Below, piece after piece: positions 51,899 to 59,082 of a DNA stretch of 64,000 bases. The notes under the pieces are model-generated. The model saw nothing but the letters and a program-made list of their open reading frames with translations, was not told the origin of the DNA and ran no database searches. Origin of the DNA: Pseudoglutamicibacter albus. Lineage in GTDB: Bacteria > Actinomycetota > Actinomycetes > Actinomycetales > Micrococcaceae. Both the position numbers and the translations under genes were made by a program. The number at the start of each line of letters is the position of its first letter. The stretch's first letter is position 1. Where the stretch lies: the NCBI RefSeq assembly GCF_031458175.1, contig NZ_JAVDXX010000001.1:1922001-1986000 (forward strand), written 5' to 3'.

Positions 51899-52021
51899 AT
51901 GGCCGATTCACAATGCGATTTCTGGGATTTTTTTGCAAAGGCGGCGAAGTAGCAAAGGACCTTGCGGATAGTGTGATTTCTGGCTTCGTGCAGTCGCTCC
52001 TTGAAGGTGCCGTGGCCTTCG
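51899..52021 (+). pseudogene. N-terminal fragment of a conjugal membrane protein, frameshifted and cut at a CRISPR repeat
   Basis: From ATG 51899: ADSQCDFWDFF, then a run of seven T; one further T would continue CKGGEVAKDLADSVISGFVQSLLEG. Such an opening (FW-F-CKGGE) is like N-termini of actinobacterial TrbL-type transfer proteins. As read, the frame stops at 51952. The sequence is lost exactly at the repeat starting 52022. Truncation and slip tract both argue for a dead gene. Confidence 0.5.
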
Positions 52022-52111
52022 GAGTTCCCCGCGCCTGCGGGGATGATCCGGCCGAGACCACCGAGAACCAGGTCACCGGCGAGAGTTCCCCGCGCCTGCG
52101 GGGATGATCCG
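52022..52111 (+). CRISPR. Mini-array: two perfect repeats, one 32-base spacer
   Basis: Repeats at 52022-52050 and 52083-52111, identical to the main consensus and in the same orientation, around a normal 32-base spacer. It is 1,009 bases beyond the main array, with conjugative-element DNA between. Confidence 0.93.
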
Positions 52112-52549
52112 CTGCGCGGCCGCAGAGGCTCGCATGCAAGGCACAATTGCAGCCGGGGGGATACGTTAGTCATCCGCGCCCTGGATCGCGTCGCAGGCGA
52201 AGAACGAATGACCATCGAGATTATCCGCGAGCTGGCAGAGCGCGGCGTAAGGATCAAAAGTCTTACCGAGCCATTCTTAGACGTGGACATATCTACGCCG
52301 ATGGGTGAAGCCATTGTGGGCATCATGGCCGTTATGGCGCAGCTGCGCGTCTCTATGATCAGGGAGAACACCAACAGGGAATTAGCGCACGCGCACGCCC
52401 AGGGCAGAATCGGAGGGCGGCCGCCCGTCATGGATGCAGACCGCACAGCCATGGCACGGCAGCTGCGCGAGGAAGGGAAAAGCTACGCACAGATCGGCAA
52501 AATTCTTGGTGTCAGCGCAGCGAACATTCATAGAGCTTTGAACCTATAA
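52112..52549 (+). pseudogene. Serine resolvase lacking its N-terminus
   Basis: Begins abruptly after the CRISPR repeat. Readable resolvase sequence: LVIRALDRVAGEE, IIRELAERGVRIKSLTEPFLD, MGEAIVGIMAVMAQL, RENTNRELAHA and a C-terminal HTH (EEGKSYAQIGKILGVSAANIHRAL). The catalytic Ser region (first about 60 residues) is absent, so it should be inactive. Its HTH part is duplicated after the next repeat (53128-53243). Confidence 0.75.
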
Positions 52550-52564
52550 CCCTAATAATCGCCT

Positions 52565-52588
52565 ATAACACATATTATAATTGAAGTG
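52565..52588 (+). promoter_or_regulatory. Promoter/operator of first HTH gene, duplicated at 53253-53276
   Basis: TATAAT at 52576-52581, inside ATAACACA..TTATAATTGAAGTG, which recurs before the second copy with TATAAT at 53264-53269. In the second copy ATAAC-ACAA-GTTAT is a palindrome over the -10, consistent with self-repression. Confidence 0.6.
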
Positions 52589-52622
52589 CATGGATTCTGA
52601 TTTCCCGTCTTAGGAGGTAGTC

Positions 52623-53081
52623 ATGAGCCAGGTTCTTGAATCGCCACGGGATAGTGAGATGGCAGCTGATTTACTGCGCGCCAGAGAGCTATCGGAGGTT
52701 GCGCTACTGGACTATAAGCGGAATCTGAAGGTGGCCGCTAAACAAATGACACAGAAACAAATTGCGGAAATCGTGCGCTTATCGCAGCCAGCAATTGCTA
52801 CAGCTTTGAAGCGTGCCGCAAAGGTTCCTGATGCTATTGCGGGCTTCAAAGCCGCGTCACCGCATGAGGTGTGCCAGCGGTACGCTGCTGGGCTGATTAG
52901 CCGCAAAGAAGTTGTGCGCCAGTTGGTAGCGTGGCCGTACAACGATACGCCGAAGTTCAATGAATTTGGCGAAGTCCAGGGCGACACCTCCGGTACGTTT
53001 ACGGACGTGGAGAACGCTGTCATGTTTGGTTTGATTGATGACTCAATCTATGAGGAAGTTTTCAACCAACTGGCCGACTAG
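52623..53081 (+). CDS. HTH antitoxin/regulator-like protein, copy 1
   Basis: 152 aa. Helix-turn-helix at residues 42-66 (QMTQKQIAEIVRLSQPAIATALKRA) and an unrecognised C-terminal domain (SPHEVCQRYAAGLISRKEVVRQLVAWPY, DSIYEEVFNQL). ATG follows TAGGAGGT. Looks like a toxin-antitoxin regulator but no toxin gene is adjacent. The gene and its surroundings (resolvase end, promoter, CRISPR repeat) are duplicated at 53128-53816. Lower GC than most of the window, pointing to a mobile origin. Confidence 0.72.
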   Translation: MSQVLESPRDSEMAADLLRARELSEVALLDYKRNLKVAAKQMTQKQIAEIVRLSQPAIATALKRAAKVPDAIAGFKAASPHEVCQRYAAGLISRKEVVRQLVAWPYNDTPKFNEFGEVQGDTSGTFTDVENAVMFGLIDDSIYEEVFNQLAD

Positions 53082-53098
53082 TCGCGCGCCCTAAAGGA

Positions 53099-53127
53099 GA
53101 GTTTCCCGCGCCTGCGGGGATGATCCC
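53099..53127 (+). repeat. Solitary degenerate CRISPR repeat
   Basis: Differs from the consensus at C6 to T (GAGTTTCCC) and in the last base. Preceded by GCGCGCCCTAAAGGA, as is the next solitary repeat at 53788. Confidence 0.85.
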
Positions 53128-53243
53128 GGATCGCGACGGCGCGGCAGCTGCGGCAGGAGGGCAAAAGCTATGCGCAGATGGCCAGCATTCTCGGTGTCAG
53201 CTCCGCCAACGTATACCGTTCTCTGACCCACGAAACCCCTTGA
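53128..53243 (+). pseudogene. Resolvase C-terminal HTH fragment, copy 2
   Basis: Reads RIATARQLRQEGKSYAQMASI and LGVSSANVYRSL to a TGA at 53241, paralogous to the end of the fragment at 52112-52549, but starting much later. It begins directly at the CRISPR repeat, so the join again lies at repeat sequence. Confidence 0.7.
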
Positions 53244-53311
53244 AACCACATGATAACACAAGTTATAATTGAAGTGGAGGAAGTCTCCCTTGAGGAGTTG
53301 AGGAGGGTGTT

Positions 53312-53770
53312 ATGAGCCAGTTGGTGGAGCGGCCGCGTCATGGTGATATGCGTGCGGAGCTGCTGCGGGTGCGGCAGCGGATGGAGGTCGACACGTTGGA
53401 TTACAAGCGCACGTTGAAGACCGCTGCGAGGTGCATGTCTCAGCGGGAGATGGCCGAGGTGTTGGGGATGTCTCAGCCGGCTGTGGCGAAGGCGTTGCAG
53501 CGTGCCCAGGCAGTACCGGCTGTGGTTGGTGAGTTCAACGCTGCAAGCCCTTATGAAGTGTGCCAGCGGTACGCGGCCGGGTTTATTGATCGTACCGAAG
53601 TGGTGCGCCAGTTGGTTGCATGGCCGTATAAGCCGACTCCTTGGGCGAACGAGTACGGTGAGTACGAAGAGAGCAGGGACGGAACCTGGCGAGAGGTTGT
53701 CGAAGCGGCCGATAACGGCTTGATTGACGATGCGATCTACGATGAAGTTTTGAAGAAGACGGCCGGTTAG
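53312..53770 (+). CDS. HTH antitoxin/regulator-like protein, copy 2
   Basis: 152 aa, same length and layout as copy 1; HTH CMSQREMAEVLGMSQPAVAK and C-terminal SPYEVCQRYAAGFIDRTEVVRQLVAWPY. Identity to copy 1 is roughly half overall, highest in the C-terminal block. So the duplication is not recent, although upstream and downstream junctions are alike. ATG follows GAGGAGGG. GC content is higher than in copy 1. No toxin partner nearby. Confidence 0.72.
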   Translation: MSQLVERPRHGDMRAELLRVRQRMEVDTLDYKRTLKTAARCMSQREMAEVLGMSQPAVAKALQRAQAVPAVVGEFNAASPYEVCQRYAAGFIDRTEVVRQLVAWPYKPTPWANEYGEYEESRDGTWREVVEAADNGLIDDAIYDEVLKKTAG

Positions 53771-53787
53771 ACGCGCGCCCTAAAGGA

Positions 53788-53816
53788 GAGTTTCCCGCGC
53801 CTGCGGGGATGATCCG
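53788..53816 (+). repeat. Solitary CRISPR repeat with one change
   Basis: Consensus except C6 to T, the same change as in 53099-53127, and the same preceding GCGCGCCCTAAAGGA. The two solitary repeats therefore descend from one another by module duplication. Confidence 0.85.
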
Positions 53817-53874
53817 AATTCACGGTCGTGCTCATGAAACACGACATTAGCGGTAACGGCTAGTTGAAGCCAGC

Positions 53875-53905
53875 AAGGCCCCGGGGTGATCCGCTCCGGA
53901 GCCTT
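53875..53905 (+). terminator. Hairpin ahead of the YdiL/Aca2-like gene
   Basis: AAGGC-C-CCGG (53875-53884) pairs with CCGG-A-GCCTT (53896-53905) around GGTGATCCGCT. It may be a terminator or a 5' leader element; the gene's GAGAGGAAAGC site follows. Confidence 0.5.
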
Positions 53906-53924
53906 CGCCTATTGAGAGGAAAGC

Positions 53925-54308
53925 ATGGATAACAGCTTGTTCACCTCAGCGGAATTCAAGACCCTGCGAACCCTCCTAGGGTACTCAATCACTGAAATCA
54001 GCCGATACCTCGATATCGGTCCCGCTACCGCCCGCGACTGGGACCGGGGCCGCTATAACCCGCCCCCGGGCGTAGGCGAAGAGATGAGGGATCTAGCAGA
54101 CCACACCGACGAGATCGTCGCGCGCCTGGTACGGCACTATGAGACACACCCGCGCGATTGGCCGATCCGCACGCCGAGGCGCTCCTGCGACATCGCTACC
54201 GCGTTCCCCGGTGTCGAGCTGCCACACTATGTGTCTCTTGATTGGTGTCGCATTGTTGTAGCGAGGGTTGCGCGGGAAATCCCAGGGCTTGGCGTCGATT
54301 GGTTCTAA
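53925..54308 (+). CDS. YdiL/DUF1870-like HTH protein (Aca2-family fold)
   Basis: 127 aa. N-terminal helix-turn-helix FKTLRTLLGYSITEISRYLDIGPATARDWDRGRYNPPPGVGEEMRDL, recognised from GPATARDWDRGRYNPPPG, the arrangement of YdiL/Aca2 regulators; C-terminal part ends LPHYVSLDWCRIVVARVAREIPG, like the DUF1870 dimerisation end. These are DNA-binding repressors found in mobile elements; Aca2 members repress anti-CRISPR operons. No anti-CRISPR candidate is visible here, so only the family is claimed. It sits between a CRISPR repeat and a repeat relic. Confidence 0.68.
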   Translation: MDNSLFTSAEFKTLRTLLGYSITEISRYLDIGPATARDWDRGRYNPPPGVGEEMRDLADHTDEIVARLVRHYETHPRDWPIRTPRRSCDIATAFPGVELPHYVSLDWCRIVVARVAREIPGLGVDWF

Positions 54309-54320
54309 CTAACACTTGCA

Positions 54321-54348
54321 GAGCTCCCCGCGCATGCGGGATCTCCGG
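54321..54348 (+). repeat. Highly degenerate CRISPR repeat relic
   Basis: GAGCTCCCCGCGCATGCGGG followed by ATCTCCGG matches the repeat apart from C4, A14, a missing G and a changed tail. It marks the right boundary of the repeat-partitioned island. Confidence 0.6.
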
Positions 54349-54493
54349 CTGAGAAACGCGGGAGCCATCAGTTCACAAGGAGCCCCCGGCCCTGTATGCC
54401 ATAGCTTCCACCCAGAACCTCCCTTGTGACCCCCTGGACTCTGAGAGGAACAGTCCACGCATGTTTTGAGACAGTCTTTAAGGGAGCGCTTTC

Positions 54494-54772
54494 GTGGCCA
54501 TTTTCGATGTTGAATACACCTACATCGACAACGCCGAACTCATCCAGAAACACCGGCCCGAACACCGCGCGTTCCTCAGCGAACAACGCGAAGCCGGCAC
54601 CGTGCTCCTCTCCGGCCCCAAAACAACCGAACCAGCCAGCGCCCTCATCATCGTCCGCGCCAACACCACCGAAGAAGCCGGCCGCATCCTCGACGCCGAC
54701 CCCTTCAACGACCACGGCATTATCACCCACCGCGCCATCGCGGAATGGAACGTCGTCATCGGCGAGCTCTAA
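54494..54772 (+). CDS. YciI-family protein (muconolactone isomerase-like fold)
   Basis: 92 aa ferredoxin-like barrel. Signature RPEHRAFLSEQREAGTVLLSGP with the His-Asp type pair seen as His 21 and the later DPFNDHGIITHRAIAEWNVV. GTG start 9 bases after AAGGGAGCG. YciI proteins are small enzymes or isomerase-like helpers in aromatic catabolism; the enol-lactonase-like gene 67 bases downstream supports a catabolic role. Exact reaction unknown. Confidence 0.75.
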   Translation: MAIFDVEYTYIDNAELIQKHRPEHRAFLSEQREAGTVLLSGPKTTEPASALIIVRANTTEEAGRILDADPFNDHGIITHRAIAEWNVVIGEL

Positions 54773-54838
54773 ACCACCCACCCAAGCCCTAAAGCGACAA
54801 CCGCGCGACGAAAGCCGTATAACGAAAGGTAGCCAGCC

Positions 54839-55619
54839 GTGGTAGCCCCAGCCCTCAGAACGCATCGCCTCACCGACCCAGCAGCAAACAAGCCGCTGCT
54901 GCTCGTCGGGCCCGGAATCGGAACAGGCGTGCAGGAACTGTGGAACACCACGGCGCAACATCTCGCCGATGATTTCGAAGTGATCGGGTACAACCTCCCC
55001 GGTCACGCCGGAGCCCCCGCCCACACGGATCCCTACAGCGTCAAGGAACTCGCAGACGCAGCCGCCGCACTCGTCGCCGACCAACCCGCGGAGAGGCGCA
55101 TCTACTTCGCCGGCGTCTCCATCTCCGGCGGGGTAGCCATGGAACTCGCCCTCCACCACCCCGAGCGGTTCGCCGCGGTCGCAGTCGTGTGCTCGGCACC
55201 GAAAATCGGTGAACCCGAAGCCTGGGAAGAACGCGCCCAAGCAGCCGCCGCCAACGGAACCGAGATCATGGTCCCGTTCTGCCGCGAAGGCTGGTTCGCG
55301 CCCGGATTCATCGACGAAAACCCCGCCCAGTCAGACGCACTGCTCGATAACCTACGGCAAGCTGACCTCGCCTCCTACGTCACCATCTGCCGCGCACTCG
55401 GCACCTACGACGTCCGCGCAGATCTCGCCACCGTCACCATCCCCGTACTCACCATCAACGGCGCGCACGACCACGTCTGCCCACCGAGCGAAGGCGCCAC
55501 CATCGCCGCCGGCGTACCCCACGGCAAAGCCGTTACCTTCAACCACGTGGCCCACCTCGCCCCCCGTCGAAGACCCCGAACGCACAGCCGCCGAACTCCG
55601 ACACTTCTTCCTCGCGTAG
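54839..55619 (+). pseudogene. Alpha/beta hydrolase, 3-oxoadipate enol-lactonase-like, with C-terminal frameshift
   Basis: About 259 aa after repair. Catalytic Ser in FAGVSISGGVAMELAL near residue 97, Asp in NGAHDHVCPP, His in FNHVAHLAP. Near 55560 a run of six C breaks the frame; with five C the protein ends VEDPERTAAELRHFFLA at 55619, the normal PcaD/BphD-type end. As written the frame runs to 55672 with an Arg-rich tail. The catalytic His precedes the shift, so activity might survive. GTG start with GAAAGG upstream. The enol-lactonase label is by similarity to PcaD; other small C-C/ester hydrolases fit. Confidence 0.7.
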
Positions 55620-55664
55620 GGCTAGGAGACGGCGGGGAGAGTAGCGGCAGCTGGGGAAGCCGGC

Positions 55665-56570
55665 TCAGTTGAGCACCGGCTGCTCGGCGAGCGTGTAGCG
55701 GTTGCCTGTGCGTGCCACTGAGATGGGGCCGTGGTACTGGGTTGCGGCTTGTTCTGCCCACCACTGCTCGGTCGCGACTCCGGCGAGGTGGGACAACACC
55801 AAGCGGCCCACGCCGGCTTCCTGCGCCACCGCGCCCGCATCGGCGGGGGATGTGTGGGAGCATGCCTGGTGGTTCAGGAACGCTCCAGAGAAACCTTGTT
55901 CCTTATAGAAGTCGAGGTTCACGGCCTCGTGCACCAGAATGTCCGCGCCGCGGGCTAGCTCGACGAGGGCCTCGGATTTAGCGGTGTCTCCCGAGAACAC
56001 GATGGAGCCTTCGTTTGTGTCGAAGCGGAACGCGAACGCCGGGTAGACCGGCGGGTGCTCCACGAGGGTCGCGTTCACCGTCACCGCATCATCGCGATAC
56101 ACCTGGAATATCGGTTCCTCAGGGACCGTGATTTCCTCGGTCTGCACCAGCTCGTGCAGGTTGGGGCGGGCCTCATCCTGGATCCGGATGTCGATGTCGT
56201 AGGAGAACCCCTCAAGGGTCTTGCCCACCAGCTCCGCGGTCCCGGCCAGGTCCTCGCCGCCCTCGCGGTGCGGGTCCTTACCTGGCCCCACAATCCGGAA
56301 CGGCTCCGTGAACCCCTCGACCGGTTTACCCCAGTTCCACAGCAGGAACCCCGGTAGCTCCACCACGTGGTCGGAATGCAGGTGAGTCACGAACCCGGCC
56401 GTGAAGTGCTTGCCTTTCAACCCGGCTTCGGCGGCGGCTCGTGTGCAGCCCAGCCCGAAGTCGATCAGATAAAACCTGTCCCCTACCCGTACCGCGGAGC
56501 AAATACCGGGTTCGCTCCCGCGGATTGCCGGGCCTGCAGCCGTGCCTAGGGTGATCAGTTCAACGCTCAT
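55665..56570 (-). CDS. MBL-fold metallo-hydrolase (RNase Z-like)
   Basis: 301 aa. Zinc motif THLHSDHVVELP near residue 65, YLIDFGLGCTRAA, FSGDTAKSEALVELARGADILVHEA and the final LSHLAG. These are ElaC/arylsulfatase-like metallo-beta-lactamase hydrolases. It ends within the frameshifted tail of the convergent hydrolase gene and lies 27 bases after the ALDH stop, hence co-transcribed with it. Likely a lactone or ester hydrolase in the aromatic pathway; substrate unknown. Confidence 0.8.
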   Translation of the reverse strand: MSVELITLGTAAGPAIRGSEPGICSAVRVGDRFYLIDFGLGCTRAAAEAGLKGKHFTAGFVTHLHSDHVVELPGFLLWNWGKPVEGFTEPFRIVGPGKDPHREGGEDLAGTAELVGKTLEGFSYDIDIRIQDEARPNLHELVQTEEITVPEEPIFQVYRDDAVTVNATLVEHPPVYPAFAFRFDTNEGSIVFSGDTAKSEALVELARGADILVHEAVNLDFYKEQGFSGAFLNHQACSHTSPADAGAVAQEAGVGRLVLSHLAGVATEQWWAEQAATQYHGPISVARTGNRYTLAEQPVLN

Positions 56571-56597
56571 GTCAATGTCCTTTTAGTTATGTGCACG

Positions 56598-57971
56598 TTA
56601 TTGATATGCACGCCAGTTGACGGTGGTCGGCTCCAGGTAGGCGTCCAAGCCCCAACGGCCGCGCTCGCGGCCAATCCCGGACTGTTTCCAGCCACCGAAC
56701 GGCGCATCCAGCTCAACAACCGTGTGCTGATTGATCCATACCGTGCCGGCCTCCAGCTCAGGCGCGAGCTGCCGTGCCCGCTCCATATCCGGCGTCCAGA
56801 TCGAAGCACCCAACCCGAACTCGGAATCGTTCGCGAACTCGATGGCTTCCTCAACCGAGCTGTAGGTCACGATCGGCAGCGCGGCACCGAACTGTTCCTC
56901 CCGCACGATACGCATGCCCTGTTCCGCACCCGCCACGATGGTCGGGGTCTGGAAATAGCCTGGAAGTTCGCACCGCTGATGCCCGGCAAGAACAGTGGCA
57001 CCGTCGGCTGCGGCCGCATCGACCAGTTCCCGCACATAGTCACGCTGGCTCGCGTTATGCATCGGGCCCAGCGTGGTTGCCGCATCAATTCCGTGGCCGA
57101 GCACAAACTTATTGACCTCAGCCAGCACAGCGTCAGTGAAGTCCGCGCGCAACACTTCCGGCACATACACGCGCTTGACCGCCATGCACACTTGTCCGGC
57201 ATTTCGGAAAGCACTGCCGATGATGCCGCGTGCGGTCACCTCGATGTCGGCATCCTCCAGCACGATGGCGGCGTCATTACCGCCGAGCTCCATGGTCACG
57301 CGGGTGACGTTTTCAGCGGCCTGCTGCATCAACGAGGTGCCCACTTTGGTGGAGCCGGTGTAGGAGATCTTGTTGACCAGCGGCTCGGAAGCCAATGCAA
57401 CGCTCACGGTGCGGTTGGATCCGGTCAGGACCTGCACAACATGCTCGGGCAGCACGGTGTTCATCAGCTCAATCAACGCGATAGCTGAAGCCGGGGTGGT
57501 CGGAGCCGGCTTCGTCAGCACCGTGCAACCGGCGATCAGCGCGGGAGCCAGCTTGACGCACAGCAGGGAGATCGGGAAGTTCCACGGAGTGATGGTCCCC
57601 ACCACCCCCACCGGGCGGTTCAGGACCTCGACGTTGCGGCCATCGCGCTCCGGGAGGCTGATCACTTCATCCCAGTCCAAGGTTGCGTAGTAACGGAACA
57701 GGCCAGCTGCGACCGTGAACTCCATCTTCGCCTCACCCACCGGTTTACCCTGCTCACGCGAGAGCACCTCGCCCAAAGAATCGAGGTTCGCCTCGATCTT
57801 CTCCGCGATCTTCACCAGCGCCTCAGCGCGCGCCCCACGGTCACGCCGCCAACCACGCAACGCCGCACGGGCGCGGAGCGCTGCCTGCCGCGTCTCTTCG
57901 GCCGTGTTTTCCGGTACCTGCGCAACAACTTCCAATGTTGCCGGGTCAAAAACCTCGTAGTGGCTGCTCAC
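56598..57971 (-). CDS. NAD(P)-dependent aldehyde dehydrogenase
   Basis: 457 aa, somewhat short for the family because the N-terminal arm begins late (HYEVFDPATLEVVAQVP). Motifs: TPWNFPISLLCVKLAPALIAG, SYTGSTKVGTSLM, catalytic Glu in MELGGNDAAIVLED, catalytic Cys in NAGQVCMAVKR, FGGWKQSGIGRERG. Divergent from the SDR gene over a 263-base region containing tandem repeats and a likely IclR site. It may oxidise the aldehyde made by the SDR (for example a benzaldehyde or coniferyl-type aldehyde). Confidence 0.85.
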   Translation of the reverse strand: MSSHYEVFDPATLEVVAQVPENTAEETRQAALRARAALRGWRRDRGARAEALVKIAEKIEANLDSLGEVLSREQGKPVGEAKMEFTVAAGLFRYYATLDWDEVISLPERDGRNVEVLNRPVGVVGTITPWNFPISLLCVKLAPALIAGCTVLTKPAPTTPASAIALIELMNTVLPEHVVQVLTGSNRTVSVALASEPLVNKISYTGSTKVGTSLMQQAAENVTRVTMELGGNDAAIVLEDADIEVTARGIIGSAFRNAGQVCMAVKRVYVPEVLRADFTDAVLAEVNKFVLGHGIDAATTLGPMHNASQRDYVRELVDAAAADGATVLAGHQRCELPGYFQTPTIVAGAEQGMRIVREEQFGAALPIVTYSSVEEAIEFANDSEFGLGASIWTPDMERARQLAPELEAGTVWINQHTVVELDAPFGGWKQSGIGRERGRWGLDAYLEPTTVNWRAYQ

Positions 57972-57989
57972 GTGTACCTACCTTCGGGG

Positions 57990-58056
57990 CTAGAACTGGA
58001 CGGATGTAAGAAGTGGACGGGACTAGAGTTAGACGGATCTAGAGTTGGATGGGGTT
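57990..58056. repeat. Four imperfect 15-16 bp tandem repeats upstream of ALDH
   Basis: Successive units read TAGAACTGGACGGAT, AGAAGTGGACGGGAC, TAGAGTTAGACGGATC and TAGAGTTGGATGGGGT. They lie 20-85 bases upstream of the ALDH start on the minus strand. They may be a protein-binding array or slippage product. Confidence 0.55.
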
Positions 58057-58140
58057 AGAGGCGGAATTGGCGTTGGCGCCGCCAGCGCCGCCGCAATTTC
58101 TCTACATCATGGAAGATTCGAGGCACCCAATGGCGTTAAC

Positions 58141-58157
58141 TTTCCAACCATTGGAAA
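58141..58157. promoter_or_regulatory. IclR-type operator TTTCCAACCATTGGAAA
   Basis: Perfect 7+7 palindrome around CCA, 78 bases before the SDR ATG. It shares TTCCA-N5-TGGAA with a site at 62321-62335 ahead of the reductase-P450 operon. IclR regulators typically bind TGGAAA/TTTCCA-type half-sites. Confidence 0.7.
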
Positions 58158-58234
58158 AAGCTCTGCGCTAATGAGGCAGAATGGTGACCATAGAACCAAA
58201 CGCATGATCCAGCTCACATGAAAGGTTCTATCCA

Positions 58235-59080
58235 ATGAAAAAGACCATTGTTGTCACCGGCGCCTCCTCCGGAATCGGCGCACAGACCGCCGCGCAACTA
58301 CTCGAGGCCGGCCACCGCGTAATCGGCGTGGACCGCAACCCACCCGCCACAGCCAACGCTGGCACCGCGACCCAGTCCGGCGCTGCGCCGGCCGACGCAG
58401 CCCAGACCAACGCCGATGCAGGCCAGGACTTTGTGCAACTGGATCTCTCGTCGGCCGAGTCCATCCAGGCGGGCGTCGCTCAGATCACCGAGCTGGCTGG
58501 CGGCCCTATCGATGGGCTCGCGAACATCGCCGGGGTCCCCGGCACCGCGCCAGCCGAGGTTGTTATGGCGGTGAACGTACTCGGCCTACGCGACTTCACC
58601 CAGGCGCTGTTGCCGCAGCTAGCAACCGGTGCCGGTATTGTGAACCTCGCCTCGTCCGTGGCCTTTGACTGGCGTAGCAACGTCGAGCAAGCCAGCCGTG
58701 CCGTGCAGGCCGAAAACGTCGAGGAGTTGAAAGCCGATGAGCAGGTGTGGGCCCTGGTTCAGGATGAGTCCTACCTGTTCTCCAAGCAGTGCGTCCGCCT
58801 CCTGACCGAAAAACTCGCCGCCTCCCTCCTGCAGCAGAAAGTACGGGTCAACAGCGTGAGCCCCGGCCCGGTATCGACCCCGATCCTGGAGGACTTCAAG
58901 ACCGACCATGGCCGCGAGAAAGTCGAAGGCGCCTCGAAACTGCTCGGCAAATACGGTGAAGTAGCCGAAATCGCTGACGTCATCGAATTCCTCCTCAGCG
59001 ACTCCGCCCGCTGGGTCAACGGGACCGACATCCGCGTAGACGGCGGCCTCGTGGCGTCCCGCCGGAGCGGAAACCTCTAA
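58235..59080 (+). CDS. SDR oxidoreductase (coniferyl-alcohol dehydrogenase-like)
   Basis: 281 aa. TGASSGIGAQTAAQLLEAG cofactor motif, NIAGVPG in place of NNAG, catalytic Ser in NLASSVA, YLFSKQCV (YxxxK), SPGPVSTP. An Ala/Thr insertion follows beta-2 (ATANAGTATQSGAAPADAA region). It resembles the coniferyl-alcohol/3-alpha-hydroxysteroid subgroup, which fits oxidation of an aromatic alcohol feeding the ALDH. ATG follows GAAAGG; 2 bases before the IclR gene, so the two are co-transcribed. Confidence 0.8.
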   Translation: MKKTIVVTGASSGIGAQTAAQLLEAGHRVIGVDRNPPATANAGTATQSGAAPADAAQTNADAGQDFVQLDLSSAESIQAGVAQITELAGGPIDGLANIAGVPGTAPAEVVMAVNVLGLRDFTQALLPQLATGAGIVNLASSVAFDWRSNVEQASRAVQAENVEELKADEQVWALVQDESYLFSKQCVRLLTEKLAASLLQQKVRVNSVSPGPVSTPILEDFKTDHGREKVEGASKLLGKYGEVAEIADVIEFLLSDSARWVNGTDIRVDGGLVASRRSGNL

Positions 59081-59082
59081 CC

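Noticed and set aside
53875-53905. Fourth abiF-type RNA ahead of the YdiL-like gene
   Set aside because: GATCCGCTCCGG resembles part of the 5.5-kb RNA, but the hairpin is short, lacks the interior domain and can be a plain terminator.
53925-54308. Anti-CRISPR locus
   Set aside because: Only the Aca2-like regulator fold is present; no small Acr candidate gene is adjacent.
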